This document shows, piece after piece, positions 14,721 to 22,804 of a DNA stretch of 32,476 nucleotides. A model generated the notes under the pieces. The model was not told the origin of the DNA, ran no database searches, and was given only the letters and a program-made list of their open reading frames with translations. This stretch comes from Mycobacterium sp. E796. GTDB taxonomy: Bacteria; Actinomycetota; Actinomycetes; Mycobacteriales; Mycobacteriaceae. The DNA lies in NCBI RefSeq assembly GCF_001672815.1, contig NZ_LZKK01000369.1, positions 1 through 32,476 on the forward strand, in the 5' to 3' direction. How positions within the stretch are numbered: position 1 is the first letter of the stretch; the number at the start of each line of letters is the position of its first letter. A program made the translations under genes and the position numbers.

Positions 14721-15599
14721 CTAACCGGGCAGCACCAGCACCGGCACCGGGCTCTCGCGGATGATCTTGGCGCTGCGGGAACCGAGGAACACCCGGCGGA
14801 TGTCGTCGCGCGGTCGCGTTCCTAGCGCCAGGATGTCGCCGTCGTGCCAGTCCGCATTGCCCAGCGCCTCGTGCCAGTCGTGGCCGGTAACCACCTGCAG
14901 CGCAACGTCTTCGCCGACTACCCCGTCGCTCTTCAGGCTTGCCAGGATCTCGCGCGCCTGCGCTGCCCACGCCTCGAGGATCTCGTCCTCGACGCCCAAT
15001 CCCACCTCGGGCGGATACATCGTCTTGCCGCGTACGGCGAAAGTCATCACCCGCAGCGGCACCCCGAATCGCTGCGCAGTCTCGGCACAGCGCCGCACCA
15101 CCTCGACCGCTTCGGGGGTGGCGGCGTAGGCGCAGGTGATCCGCGTCAATCCGCCTGTGTGCGCGCGATATCCGCGGGGGCTGATGGCCACCGGCACCGG
15201 TGACGCGTGCAGCAGCCAGTCGGCGGTGGTACCTATGACGACCAGGCCCGGTCCCCCGCTGGGCAGCGACCCCAGCACGACGACTTCGCCCCCGACCTCC
15301 TCGACCACCTCGATCAGTCCCGCCGACACCGAGCGGTGTGCGCGATGCAGGAAGGTGACGTCGATCCCGTCGCACAGATCGTGCAGGAACCGCGCGGCCT
15401 CCTCCGCTGAGTCCGTCGCCAAATGCTCGGCCCACTGCTCGTATTCGGCGTCGACGCGGGCCAGTGACGGTGCCAGCCACGGCTTGGGCACGATGGTCGC
15501 CACGGTGAGCGACGTCCCGAGCGTCCGCGCGGCGCGGACGGCCAGGTGCAGCCCCGACAGGCCGACTTCGCCCGCCCGGTATCCGGCGACCACGGTCAC
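14721..15599 (-). CDS. Universal stress protein, two USP domains (Rv2319c-like)
   Basis: 292 residues with two tandem USP domains. Domain 1 runs from TVVAGYRAGEVGLSGLHLAV to SPVPVAI and contains LGSLPSGGPGLVVIGTTADWLL. Domain 2 runs from TRITCAYAATPEAVEVV to the C-terminal ILALGTRPRDDIRRVFLGSRSAKIIRESPVPVLVLPG, whose glycine pattern fits the ATP-binding USP signature. The GTG start at 15599 overlaps the RocE stop (GTGA, 4 bp), making this the last gene of the arginine operon. Its length equals the 292 residues I recall for Rv2319c. Pairing with an amino-acid permease suggests it modulates transport or metabolism, but its exact role is unknown. Confidence 0.9.
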   Translation of the reverse strand: MTVVAGYRAGEVGLSGLHLAVRAARTLGTSLTVATIVPKPWLAPSLARVDAEYEQWAEHLATDSAEEAARFLHDLCDGIDVTFLHRAHRSVSAGLIEVVEEVGGEVVVLGSLPSGGPGLVVIGTTADWLLHASPVPVAISPRGYRAHTGGLTRITCAYAATPEAVEVVRRCAETAQRFGVPLRVMTFAVRGKTMYPPEVGLGVEDEILEAWAAQAREILASLKSDGVVGEDVALQVVTGHDWHEALGNADWHDGDILALGTRPRDDIRRVFLGSRSAKIIRESPVPVLVLPG

Positions 15600-17029
15600 G
15601 GCGTTTCCTCCTCGTTGAGCGCACTGTGGTGGCGGCCCCAGACGAAGTAGAAGATCAGCGCCACCGCGATCCATCCGGAGAACGCGATCCAGGTGTACCA
15701 GTGCAGGCTGACCAGGATGTAGCCGCAGGCCAGCACCGAAAGTGCCGGCGTGACAGGGTAACCCGGCACCTTGAATGCCCGCGGCAGGTCGGGTTGGCGC
15801 ACGCGCAGGATGATCACGCCGACGGAGACGACGATGAACGCTGTCAGGGTGCCGATGGACACCATGTCGGTCAGCTTGTCGAGCGGCACGAATGCGGCAA
15901 GGCACCCCGCGGCCACCGCGACGATCACCGTGTTGGTCACCGGGGTCATGGTGCGCGCATTCACCGTGGCGAACCGCGACGGCAGCAGCCCGTCGCGACC
16001 CATGGCGAACAGGATGCGCGTCATGCCGTACATCGTCACCAATGTGACCGAGAAGATCGAGATTACGGCGCCAGCGGCCAGAATCGTGCTGGCCCAACGG
16101 CCGTGGGTGACGTTGTCGAGGATCGTGGCCAGCCCCGCCTCTTGCTGGGCGGCGAAGTCGCGCCACGACTGGGTGCCGAGCGCGGCCAGCGCGACGAGGA
16201 CGTACACGGTGGTGACGGTCGCCAGCGCCGCGAGGATGGCGCGCGGCATGGTCTTCTGCGGATCCTTCACCTCGTCACCGGCCGTCGAGACCGCGTCGAG
16301 GCCGATGTACGAGAAGAAGATGGTGCCGGCCGCCGAGCCGATGCCGGCGACGCCGAACGGGGCGAAGTCCTTGAGCCGGCCGAGGTCGAAGGCCGTGAAC
16401 GCCAGGACCACGAACATGATCAGCACGCCGAGCTTGGTGAGCACCATGACGGTGTTGACCTTGGCCGACTCGCTGGCACCACGGACCAGCAGCAGCGCGC
16501 ACATCACGATCAGGATGATCGCCGGCAGGTTCACTACGCCCGGTTCCGAGTCCCAGGGCGCCGCCGACAGCGCGTGCGGCAGTTGGAATCCGAACACGTT
16601 ATGCAGCAGCTTGTTCAGGTATCCGCTCCAGGTGACCGAGACGGCGGCCGTGGACACCCCGTACTCCAGCAGCAGGCACGCCGCGACGCCCATCGCGACG
16701 GCCTCGCCCAGCGTGGTGTACGCGTAGGAATAGGCCGACCCCGAAACCGGCACCGCGGCGGCCAATTCGGCGTAGCACAGGGCCGCGAGCCCGGCCGCGA
16801 TGCCCGCGATGAGAAACGAGACGATCACGCCGGGGCCGGCCTCGGGCACCGCCTGGGACATGACGAAGAAGATGCCGGTGCCGATCGTGGAGCCGACCCC
16901 GAACATGGTGAGCTGGAACGTGCCGATGCTGCGCTGGAGGTGATCCGCGGCCCCGCGGGCGGCGTGGGCGCCGACGACGGGACGGCGCCGCAGCATTTGG
17001 TCGGTCAGGCTGATCGAGCTGGATGGCAC
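15596..17029 (-). CDS. rocE: Amino acid permease RocE (APC family)
   Basis: 477 residues with about 12 membrane helices, an APC-superfamily cationic amino acid transporter. The N-terminal TMFGVGSTIGTGIFFV-type motif in helix 1 and FFSYIGLDAVSTAGDEVKDPQKTMPRAIL after helix 6 are hallmarks of this family. It imports arginine or ornithine for the enzymes encoded upstream. The GTG start at 17029 has AGGGGG upstream; the gap to the rocD stop is 29 bp. M. tuberculosis homologue: Rv2320c (rocE). A 631-codon frame on the opposite strand is a GC-skew shadow. Confidence 0.92.
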   Translation of the reverse strand: MPSSSISLTDQMLRRRPVVGAHAARGAADHLQRSIGTFQLTMFGVGSTIGTGIFFVMSQAVPEAGPGVIVSFLIAGIAAGLAALCYAELAAAVPVSGSAYSYAYTTLGEAVAMGVAACLLLEYGVSTAAVSVTWSGYLNKLLHNVFGFQLPHALSAAPWDSEPGVVNLPAIILIVMCALLLVRGASESAKVNTVMVLTKLGVLIMFVVLAFTAFDLGRLKDFAPFGVAGIGSAAGTIFFSYIGLDAVSTAGDEVKDPQKTMPRAILAALATVTTVYVLVALAALGTQSWRDFAAQQEAGLATILDNVTHGRWASTILAAGAVISIFSVTLVTMYGMTRILFAMGRDGLLPSRFATVNARTMTPVTNTVIVAVAAGCLAAFVPLDKLTDMVSIGTLTAFIVVSVGVIILRVRQPDLPRAFKVPGYPVTPALSVLACGYILVSLHWYTWIAFSGWIAVALIFYFVWGRHHSALNEEETP

Positions 17030-17058
17030 GTGCGCCCCCTGTTGCGTGGATCAGCTGA

Positions 17059-18294
17059 TTATGCGCGAGCCTCCCGCAACGCCGCAGCGAACTGGTCAAT
17101 CGCCCAGTCGATCTCCTGGCGGGTGATCACCAGCGGCGGCGCGAACCGCAGCGTCGAACCGTGGGTGTCCTTCACCAGGACGCCGCGCCGGGCCAGCCGC
17201 AGGCTCATTTCCTTGCCGGTGCCCAGCGTGGGTTCGATGTCGACGCCGGCCCACAGCCCGAGGCCGCGTACCGCGATCACGCCGTCACCGATCAGCCCCC
17301 GCAACCGGCGGTGCAGGTGCGCGCCCAATTGGGCCGACCGGGCCTGGAATTCGCCGCGCGCCAGCATCGAGACGACCGTGGTGCCGATCGCCGCGGCGAG
17401 GGGGTTGCCGCCGAAGGTCGAGCCGTGTTCGCCGGGGCGCAGCACGCCGAGGATCTCGCGGTCGGCGACGACCGCGGACAGGGGCACCACGCCGCCGCCG
17501 AGCGCCTTGCCGAGCAGGTAGACGTCCGGCACGACGCCCCACCGGTCAGAGGCGAACGTGTAGCCGGTGCGGGCCAGCCCCGACTGTATCTCGTCGGCGA
17601 TCATCAGCACGTTGTGCTCGCTGCACAGCGCGCGGACGGTGGGCAGGTAGTCGTCGGGCGGGACGACGATGCCCGCCTCGCCCTGGATGGGTTCCAGCAG
17701 CACCGCCACGGTGTCGTCGTCGATCGCCCGGGCCAGCGCCGCGGCGTCGCCGAACGGTACCGAACGGAATCCCGGGGTGAAGGGCCCGAACCCGTCGCGC
17801 GCCGTCGGGTCGGACGAGAAGCTGACGATGCTGATCGTGCGGCCGTGGAAGTTGTTGTCCGCCACGATGATATTGGCCCGTCCCGCAGCGACGCCCTTGA
17901 CTTCGGCGCCCCATTTGCGAGCGACCTTCAGGCCGCTCTCCACGGCTTCGGCGCCCGAATTCATCGGCAGCACCATGTCCTTGCCGCAGAGTCCGGCGAG
18001 CGCGGCGCAGAACGGCCCGAGCGTGTCGGAATGAAACGCGCGGCTCACCAACGTGACGGTGTCCAGTTGCGCGTGCGCGGTCTCGGTGATCTCGGGGTGG
18101 CGGTGACCGAAGTTGACCGCCGAATAGGCGGCCAGGAAATCCAGGTAGCGACGGCCTTCGACATCGGTGATCCACGCACCCTGGGCGCTTGCCGCGACGA
18201 CGGGCAGCGGCGAATAGTTGTGCGCCGCATACCTTTCGACCAGCCCGACCGCCGCGTCGGTGCCGTGCGCGGTCCGGGCGTCGAGGATCGTCAT
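17059..18294 (-). CDS. rocD: Ornithine aminotransferase RocD (intact)
   Basis: 411 residues, fold-type I PLP aminotransferase converting ornithine and 2-oxoglutarate to glutamate semialdehyde and glutamate. Key features are NSGAEAVESGLKVARKW (phosphate-binding region), NNFHGRTISIVSFSSD, the LIADEIQSGLARTG aspartate motif, and the PLP lysine K263 in LLGKALGGG. The ATG at 18294 overlaps the TGA of the upstream amidinotransferase gene (ATGA) and has a strong GGAGGT site. The gene is uninterrupted, whereas in M. tuberculosis the same locus is annotated as two pieces (rocD1/rocD2, Rv2322c/Rv2321c). This is the central step of the arginine catabolic operon. Confidence 0.95.
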   Translation of the reverse strand: MTILDARTAHGTDAAVGLVERYAAHNYSPLPVVAASAQGAWITDVEGRRYLDFLAAYSAVNFGHRHPEITETAHAQLDTVTLVSRAFHSDTLGPFCAALAGLCGKDMVLPMNSGAEAVESGLKVARKWGAEVKGVAAGRANIIVADNNFHGRTISIVSFSSDPTARDGFGPFTPGFRSVPFGDAAALARAIDDDTVAVLLEPIQGEAGIVVPPDDYLPTVRALCSEHNVLMIADEIQSGLARTGYTFASDRWGVVPDVYLLGKALGGGVVPLSAVVADREILGVLRPGEHGSTFGGNPLAAAIGTTVVSMLARGEFQARSAQLGAHLHRRLRGLIGDGVIAVRGLGLWAGVDIEPTLGTGKEMSLRLARRGVLVKDTHGSTLRFAPPLVITRQEIDWAIDQFAAALREARA

Positions 18295-19133
18295 GGGAAT
18301 ACCTCCAATGTGCAGCACTTGACGGAGCCGCCGCCCTTGAGCAATTCGGACAAATCCACGCCGACCGGCTCGAAGCCGGCCTCCCGCAGTTGTGTGGCGA
18401 AACCGGTTGCCGCCGAGGGCAGCACGACGTTCCGGCCGTCGGAGACGACGTTGAGCCCGAGCACGTAGGCGTCGGCGCTTCCCACGACGATCGCGTCGGG
18501 AAACAGCGCGCGCAGCTGATCTTGCGCCGCCGCGCTGAACGCCGGTGGATAGAACGCGATCGTGTCGTCATCGAGGACGGCCAGCGCGGTGTCGAGATGG
18601 TAGAAGCGCGGGTCCACCAGCTCCAGCGAGGCGACCGGAACATCGAGCGCCGCGGCGATTTCCGGGTGTGCGCGCCGGTCGGTGCGAAACCCATAGCCCG
18701 CCAACACCATATCGCCGACCATCAGCAGGTCGCCCTGTCCCTCGTTGACGTGGCGGGTGGCCACCGGCCGATAACCCAGCGACGACATCCATTCGGAATA
18801 GGCGCGGGACTCCCCGGCGCGCTCGGCGAACCGAAACTTGGCGACGACGGCGATGTCGCGGGCGATCAACCCGCCGTTGGCGGCGTAGACCATGTCCGGG
18901 AGACCGGGCACGGGTTCGATCACGTCCACGTGGTGACCCAGCCGCAGGTAGGTCTGGCGCAGGGCGTCCCACTGCGCCCGGGCGAGGTGGGCATCGACGG
19001 GCGTGCTGACGTCCATCCAGGGGTTGATCGCGTATTCAACCGCGAAGAAGTCGGGTCGGGTCATCGCGTAGCGGCGGGTCCGGGACTCGCGCCATGTCGT
19101 GGACGAGGGTGCGGCGAGGTACGAATCCGTCAT
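18291..19133 (-). CDS. Amidinotransferase-superfamily arginine-degrading enzyme (DDAH or arginine dihydrolase-like, Rv2323c-like)
   Basis: 280 residues with the guanidine-modifying beta-alpha propeller motifs. FFAVEYAINPWM contains N37, and LPDMVYAANGGL contains D80 and N86. E131 and D135 lie in NEGQGDLL, the catalytic H179 in RFYHLDTAL, and a C-terminal nucleophile (C273 or C274) in GGGSVKCCTLEV. The family includes dimethylargininase (citrulline product) and arginine dihydrolase of the ArgZ/AgrE type (ornithine, CO2 and ammonia). The asparagines in INPWM and ANGG, and the direct coupling to ornithine aminotransferase, favour a dihydrolase; this is inference. It is the first gene of the operon, with a probable leaderless start at ATG 19133, divergent from an AsnC regulator. 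Confidence 0.85.
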   Translation of the reverse strand: MTDSYLAAPSSTTWRESRTRRYAMTRPDFFAVEYAINPWMDVSTPVDAHLARAQWDALRQTYLRLGHHVDVIEPVPGLPDMVYAANGGLIARDIAVVAKFRFAERAGESRAYSEWMSSLGYRPVATRHVNEGQGDLLMVGDMVLAGYGFRTDRRAHPEIAAALDVPVASLELVDPRFYHLDTALAVLDDDTIAFYPPAFSAAAQDQLRALFPDAIVVGSADAYVLGLNVVSDGRNVVLPSAATGFATQLREAGFEPVGVDLSELLKGGGSVKCCTLEVFP

Positions 19134-19244
19134 AAATCAACGGTATTTGCGGCGGCTCAAACAAGCAAACGACGTTTCTTGCGTGTCTATAATCGATTTA
19201 TTGCGCGACAGCTCCGAGCACGGCGATTTGTTAAGGGGTGACAG
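19134..19244. promoter_or_regulatory. Divergent control region of the arginine operon and asnC
   Basis: On the minus strand TACCGT (19145-19140) is a -10-like box 6 nt before the ATG of the amidinotransferase gene, pointing to a leaderless transcript. On the plus strand a perfect TATAAT (19188-19193) serves the AsnC gene. Between them lies the odd-centred dyad AAACG-A-CGTTT (19167-19177), flanked by CAAG and CTTG. This is a good candidate operator for the AsnC protein. Confidence 0.55.
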
Positions 19245-19691
19245 ATGGACCGCCTGGACGAGACGGACGAGCGGATCCTCGCCGAGCTGACCAGAAATGC
19301 GCGGGCCACCTTCGCGGAGATCGGCCAGACGGTGAATCTTTCGGCGCCGGCGGTCAAGCGCCGTGTCGACCGGATGCTCGACGACGGGGCGATCAGGGGC
19401 TTCACGACGGTCGTCGACCCCAACGCGCTCGGCTGGAAGACGGAGGCCTACGTGCAGGTGTTCTGCCACGGCACGATCGAACCCGATCGGCTACGGGCGG
19501 CGTGGGTGGACATGCCCGAGGTGGTCAGCGCGGCGACGGTCACCGGAACGTCTGACGCGATCCTGCACGTGCTGGCCCGCGACATGCGGCACCTGGAGGC
19601 GGCGCTGGAGCGCATCCGCTCGAGCGCGGACATCGAGCGCAGCGAAAGCATCGTCGTGCTGTCCAACCTCATCGACCGGATGCGGACTTAA
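19245..19691 (+). CDS. Lrp/AsnC-family transcriptional regulator (Rv2324-like)
   Basis: 148 residues. An N-terminal helix-turn-helix (MDRLDETDERILAELTRNARATFAEIGQTVNLSAPAVKRRVDRM) is followed by an RAM ligand-binding domain (about 65-145) with the typical VVSAATVTGTSDAILHVLARD core. Such proteins form octamers that sense amino acids. The ATG at 19245 follows AAGGGG with 6 nt spacing. It is divergent from the amidinotransferase-rocD-rocE-usp operon and is the likely arginine- or ornithine-responsive controller of it. Length equals that recalled for Rv2324. Its stop overlaps that of the convergent sulfatase gene. Confidence 0.93.
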   Translation: MDRLDETDERILAELTRNARATFAEIGQTVNLSAPAVKRRVDRMLDDGAIRGFTTVVDPNALGWKTEAYVQVFCHGTIEPDRLRAAWVDMPEVVSAATVTGTSDAILHVLARDMRHLEAALERIRSSADIERSESIVVLSNLIDRMRT

Positions 19692-21505
19692 CGATGTGCG
19701 CCGCGCACCCACCCAACCAGACGCCTCAGCTTCGACGGTGACGGCGTCGGTGGCCGCCGGGATACATAGGGCCACGGGCGGTTTCGCTCCGGCACGGAGG
19801 CGGCCCGGACATGCTTGAGCTGCGTGCGCAGGTGCTGGCGCAGGTCATGCAGGTCGGGATCCGTCCAGCGGTTGTCGGCTTCGATCGGGTCGGCGGTCAG
19901 GTCGTACAGCTCCCACTGGTCGTCCACTGGCGATGTCCGGTACGCCTCGCCGCCGAGGCCGTTGGCCGCGAGGTGGCGCACCCCGGGTTCGGTCCAGGTG
20001 GCCGGGTCGTCGAAGGTGCGGACCAGCTTCCACAGGTGCCCACCGCCCTCGGTCGCCGTCGCGTCGTCGACGCGCACCACGAGTCCCTCGAAATTGGACG
20101 CGGTGTGGGCGGGCACCCGAATCCGCAGCGGCGCAGGCGGATTGACGGTCCGCTTCAGGCGGCGCGCGAGCCCTGAGGCGCCGCTGTCGCCCTCGAGCAT
20201 GTTGTCGCGGGTCATCAGGTAGACGGCCCGCGCGTTATCGGCGGGCGCCCCGTCGACGATCGGCATGAGGTCGCGGCCGGGCAGCTCGTGGACTTCCGAG
20301 AACGACTCGGCGAGAGCGGAAGCGGCGGCGGCCACGTCGATGCCGGCGGCCGAAAGCAGCGTCGGCACAAGGTCGACGTGCGACGTCGGCGCGGTCACCA
20401 GGCGTGGCCCGGTCGGCCGCTCGCCGATGCGGGCGATCACGAACGGAACGCGGGTCGCCTCGTCGTACAGGTTGAACCATTTCTGGTGCAGCCCACCGTG
20501 GGCGCCCAGCAGGTCGCCGTGGTCGGCGGTGCGCACCAGCACCGCGTTGGCTGAACCACCCTCGGTGACCGCCCGCCTCACGCGGTCGATGGGCCCGTCC
20601 ACCTCGGCGTGCAGGCGGTAATAGAGGTCGCGGTAGCGCTGGGCGTTGCGCTCGTAGGTTCGGCTGATCGCCGGTGCCGGGCCGTAGCCGGAGTAATACG
20701 CCTCGCGGAAGGCGATTTGGGCGGCCGGCTTGGTCGACAGGTCCTCGTCGGCGGTGGGCGCCGCGGCCACCGGCGGCGGGTCCAGCGGTGACGGCTTGAC
20801 CGGACCCCGGCGCGCCCAGGTGGGGAACAGCACGATGTCGTGGGGGTTGACGAAGCTGGCGACCAACAGGAACGGGCGCAGGGCGTCAGGGTCGCCGGCG
20901 CGGCGGCGGGCGTAGCGGTCGGTCAGCCAGGCGACGACGCGGTCGGCGATCAGCGGGTCCCGGCGAACGCCCGCGTTGGCCAACAGCGCGCCGTGCGGTT
21001 CGGGGCCCACCCATCCCGAAAAGCCAAACGGGCCAAGCGAATCGGCGTCCAGGTAGCGCTGGACGGCCGCGCCATCGACGACGCCGTCGTCGTCGTTGGT
21101 CAGCAATGAACACCCGGTCGAGGGATCGACGAGGTCGGCGTGCGAGATGTGCCACTTGCCGTCGTAGTGCGTGTCGTAACCCGCCGCCCGAAACCAGTTG
21201 CCCAGGGTGGGCACCTCGCCCTGGCGGAGCCAGCGCATGCGGGAATCGTCGGCCGTCTTGCCGATGCCGTCGGTCTGGGTGACCCCGTGCAGGTCGGGGT
21301 AATGGCCGGTGAAAATCGTCGGGCGGCTGGGCACGCAGGCCAGCGAGCCGGTGTAGTGCCGGCCAAAACTGACGCCGTGATCGTCAAACCACTTGCGCCC
21401 GCGCAACGTCCGGTCGCGCCACGCCAACACCTCGCGCGCCTCGTACGGGGGGACGGCGCGCTCCTCGTCGGTCATGATGATGATGACATCGGGGCGATCA
21501 GACAC
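19688..21505 (-). CDS. Type I sulfatase (formylglycine-dependent arylsulfatase family)
   Basis: 605 residues, alkaline-phosphatase superfamily sulfatase, cytosolic (no signal peptide). The nucleophile motif CVPSR (C57) in GSLACVPSRPTIFTGHYP fits CxPxR, so the cysteine should be converted to formylglycine by a formylglycine-generating enzyme encoded elsewhere. Metal-site and catalytic segments include IIIMTDEER at the N-terminus, HYDGKWHISH, FVNPHDIVL and ADHGDLLGAHGGLHQKW. The first metal pair reads D13-E14 rather than the usual DD. The long C-terminal part (about 450-605) carries the WELYDLTADPIEADN sequence typical of the family. The substrate is unknown. The GTG start overlaps the preceding SRPBCC gene by 8 bp. 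I do not recall it at this locus in M. tuberculosis. Confidence 0.9.
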   Translation of the reverse strand: MSDRPDVIIIMTDEERAVPPYEAREVLAWRDRTLRGRKWFDDHGVSFGRHYTGSLACVPSRPTIFTGHYPDLHGVTQTDGIGKTADDSRMRWLRQGEVPTLGNWFRAAGYDTHYDGKWHISHADLVDPSTGCSLLTNDDDGVVDGAAVQRYLDADSLGPFGFSGWVGPEPHGALLANAGVRRDPLIADRVVAWLTDRYARRRAGDPDALRPFLLVASFVNPHDIVLFPTWARRGPVKPSPLDPPPVAAAPTADEDLSTKPAAQIAFREAYYSGYGPAPAISRTYERNAQRYRDLYYRLHAEVDGPIDRVRRAVTEGGSANAVLVRTADHGDLLGAHGGLHQKWFNLYDEATRVPFVIARIGERPTGPRLVTAPTSHVDLVPTLLSAAGIDVAAAASALAESFSEVHELPGRDLMPIVDGAPADNARAVYLMTRDNMLEGDSGASGLARRLKRTVNPPAPLRIRVPAHTASNFEGLVVRVDDATATEGGGHLWKLVRTFDDPATWTEPGVRHLAANGLGGEAYRTSPVDDQWELYDLTADPIEADNRWTDPDLHDLRQHLRTQLKHVRAASVPERNRPWPYVSRRPPTPSPSKLRRLVGWVRGAHR

Positions 21506-21950
21506 GGGCGTTCTCCAATCGATTCGCGAGCCCGGCCAGCATCACGTCGGACTGTCGCGCGAGAAACCGACACAGGACACCTTCGGCGAGTTTCTGGACG
21601 GGGCCAGCGCCGATTTCGACCGTGCTCGTCAGCGTCACGACGGTCGAGCCCGACGGGGCCGGATCGAGCGTCCAGCGGTTTTTCATCCTGCGCACGCGGC
21701 TGGGCAGGCCCTCGACGTCGTAGGCCAGGGCGCGCGGCGGGTCGAACTCGGTGATGCGTTCGACGAGGGCATCGCGTTTGACCTGGACTCGCCGGGCGGT
21801 GCCGACGGCCGCCCCGTCGGCTCCGGAGAACAGGATGCACGAGTGGTCGACATTGCCGGACCACGAACTGATCGCGCCGAAGTCGGCAAGCACGTCCCAG
21901 ATCTGTTGGGGGCGCGCCGCGATGCTGCGACTGCGGCGAACGTCGGCCAT
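21498..21950 (-). CDS. SRPBCC (START-like/polyketide cyclase-like) protein
   Basis: 150 residues with the SRPBCC fold. The N-terminal strand-helix SRSIAARPQQIWDVLADFGAISSWSGNVDHS, a central RRVQVKRDALVERITEFDPPRALAYDVEG and a long C-terminal helix GPVQKLAEGVLCRFLARQSDVMLAGLANRLE are all characteristic. Such proteins bind hydrophobic ligands. The ATG at 21950 is 2 bp from the EcfT stop, and its end overlaps the sulfatase start, so all are co-translated. Its ligand may be the compound handled by the sulfatase or transporter. The longer open frame upstream is a shadow of ecfT. Confidence 0.85.
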   Translation of the reverse strand: MADVRRSRSIAARPQQIWDVLADFGAISSWSGNVDHSCILFSGADGAAVGTARRVQVKRDALVERITEFDPPRALAYDVEGLPSRVRRMKNRWTLDPAPSGSTVVTLTSTVEIGAGPVQKLAEGVLCRFLARQSDVMLAGLANRLENARV

Positions 21951-21952
21951 GC

Positions 21953-22804
21953 CTAGGGCATCGTGTGGAACATCGTCTCGAGCACCACGGCCAGGGCACT
22001 GACCGCGACGGTGATCGCGATGGTCACCCAGTCGGCCAGCTTGGGCCGCGCCGGATTGGCCGAGAGCTGACCGGCACCGCCGCGGGCGGTGATCGCGTCG
22101 CCCATCTCGTCGGCGCGCCGCAGGGTGACGGTCGTGGCGGCGGCCAGCAGGTCGATCAGCTCCAGGGCGTGGCGTCGGCGACGGGCCTTGCGGCTGCGCG
22201 GTATTCGCTTGGGCCGCAGCCGGCGGGCGGCGTAGAGCACTTGGAATTCGTCGATCAGCATCGGGAAGGCGCGCAGTGCGAGGGCCAGGGCCGCCGCCCA
22301 TTCGTCGACCGGGATCCGCAGCAGCTTGAACGGTCGGCCCAAAGTGGCCAGCGCGGGCCCTATTTCGGCGACATTGGTGGTCCAGGACACCATCGCGCCA
22401 AGCGCGAGCAGCACAATCGACAGCGCCGTGATCCGCAGGAAGTGCAAGCCTCCCCCGAGTCCGATCTCAAGGCCACCCATCGAGAACTTCGGGGTGCCGC
22501 CGCCGAGCACGGCGGTGATGCCGCCCAGGGCGATGACGATCCACAACCACCGCGGGACCGACGGCAGCGCGCCGCGCGGAATGCGCGCGATCCGGGCCGC
22601 CGCCAAGACCAGCGCCGCCACCAACCCGATCGTCACCCAGCCCGGGTAGAACGTCAGCAGCGCCGAAACGCCAAAGACGACGAGCAGTTTGGTGCCCGCC
22701 CACAGTTCGTGGACTGCGGAGGTTCCGGGCACCGGTACAAGCAGCACGACGGGGCGCGGCGTGCGTCGGGTCGAGCCGCGCGTGGGGGCGGAGGTCGCGG
22801 TCAT
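21953..22804 (-). CDS. ecfT: Energy-coupling factor transporter membrane subunit EcfT (CbiQ-like, Rv2325c-like)
   Basis: 283 residues, the T component that couples ATPases to a substrate-binding S component. Several membrane segments are seen (GTKLLVVFGVSALLTFYPGW, then a long helical stretch through 22300). The cytosolic coupling region is ALRAFPMLIDEFQVLYAARRLRP, and further C-terminal is DAITARGGAG, matching EcfT Ala-Arg-Gly coupling motifs. ATG 22804 overlaps the stop of the fused ATPase gene (ATGA). Length is close to the 282 I recall for Rv2325c; a start further upstream at 22873 lies inside the previous gene and is less likely. Confidence 0.9.
   Translation of the reverse strand: MTATSAPTRGSTRRTPRPVVLLVPVPGTSAVHELWAGTKLLVVFGVSALLTFYPGWVTIGLVAALVLAAARIARIPRGALPSVPRWLWIVIALGGITAVLGGGTPKFSMGGLEIGLGGGLHFLRITALSIVLLALGAMVSWTTNVAEIGPALATLGRPFKLLRIPVDEWAAALALALRAFPMLIDEFQVLYAARRLRPKRIPRSRKARRRRHALELIDLLAAATTVTLRRADEMGDAITARGGAGQLSANPARPKLADWVTIAITVAVSALAVVLETMFHTMP

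Noticed and set aside
15626..17521. 631-codon open frame on the plus strand
   Set aside because: It is antisense to rocE and rocD, is made of low-complexity His/Arg/Asp/Gly-rich sequence typical of GC-rich shadow frames, and the sense genes have clear families.
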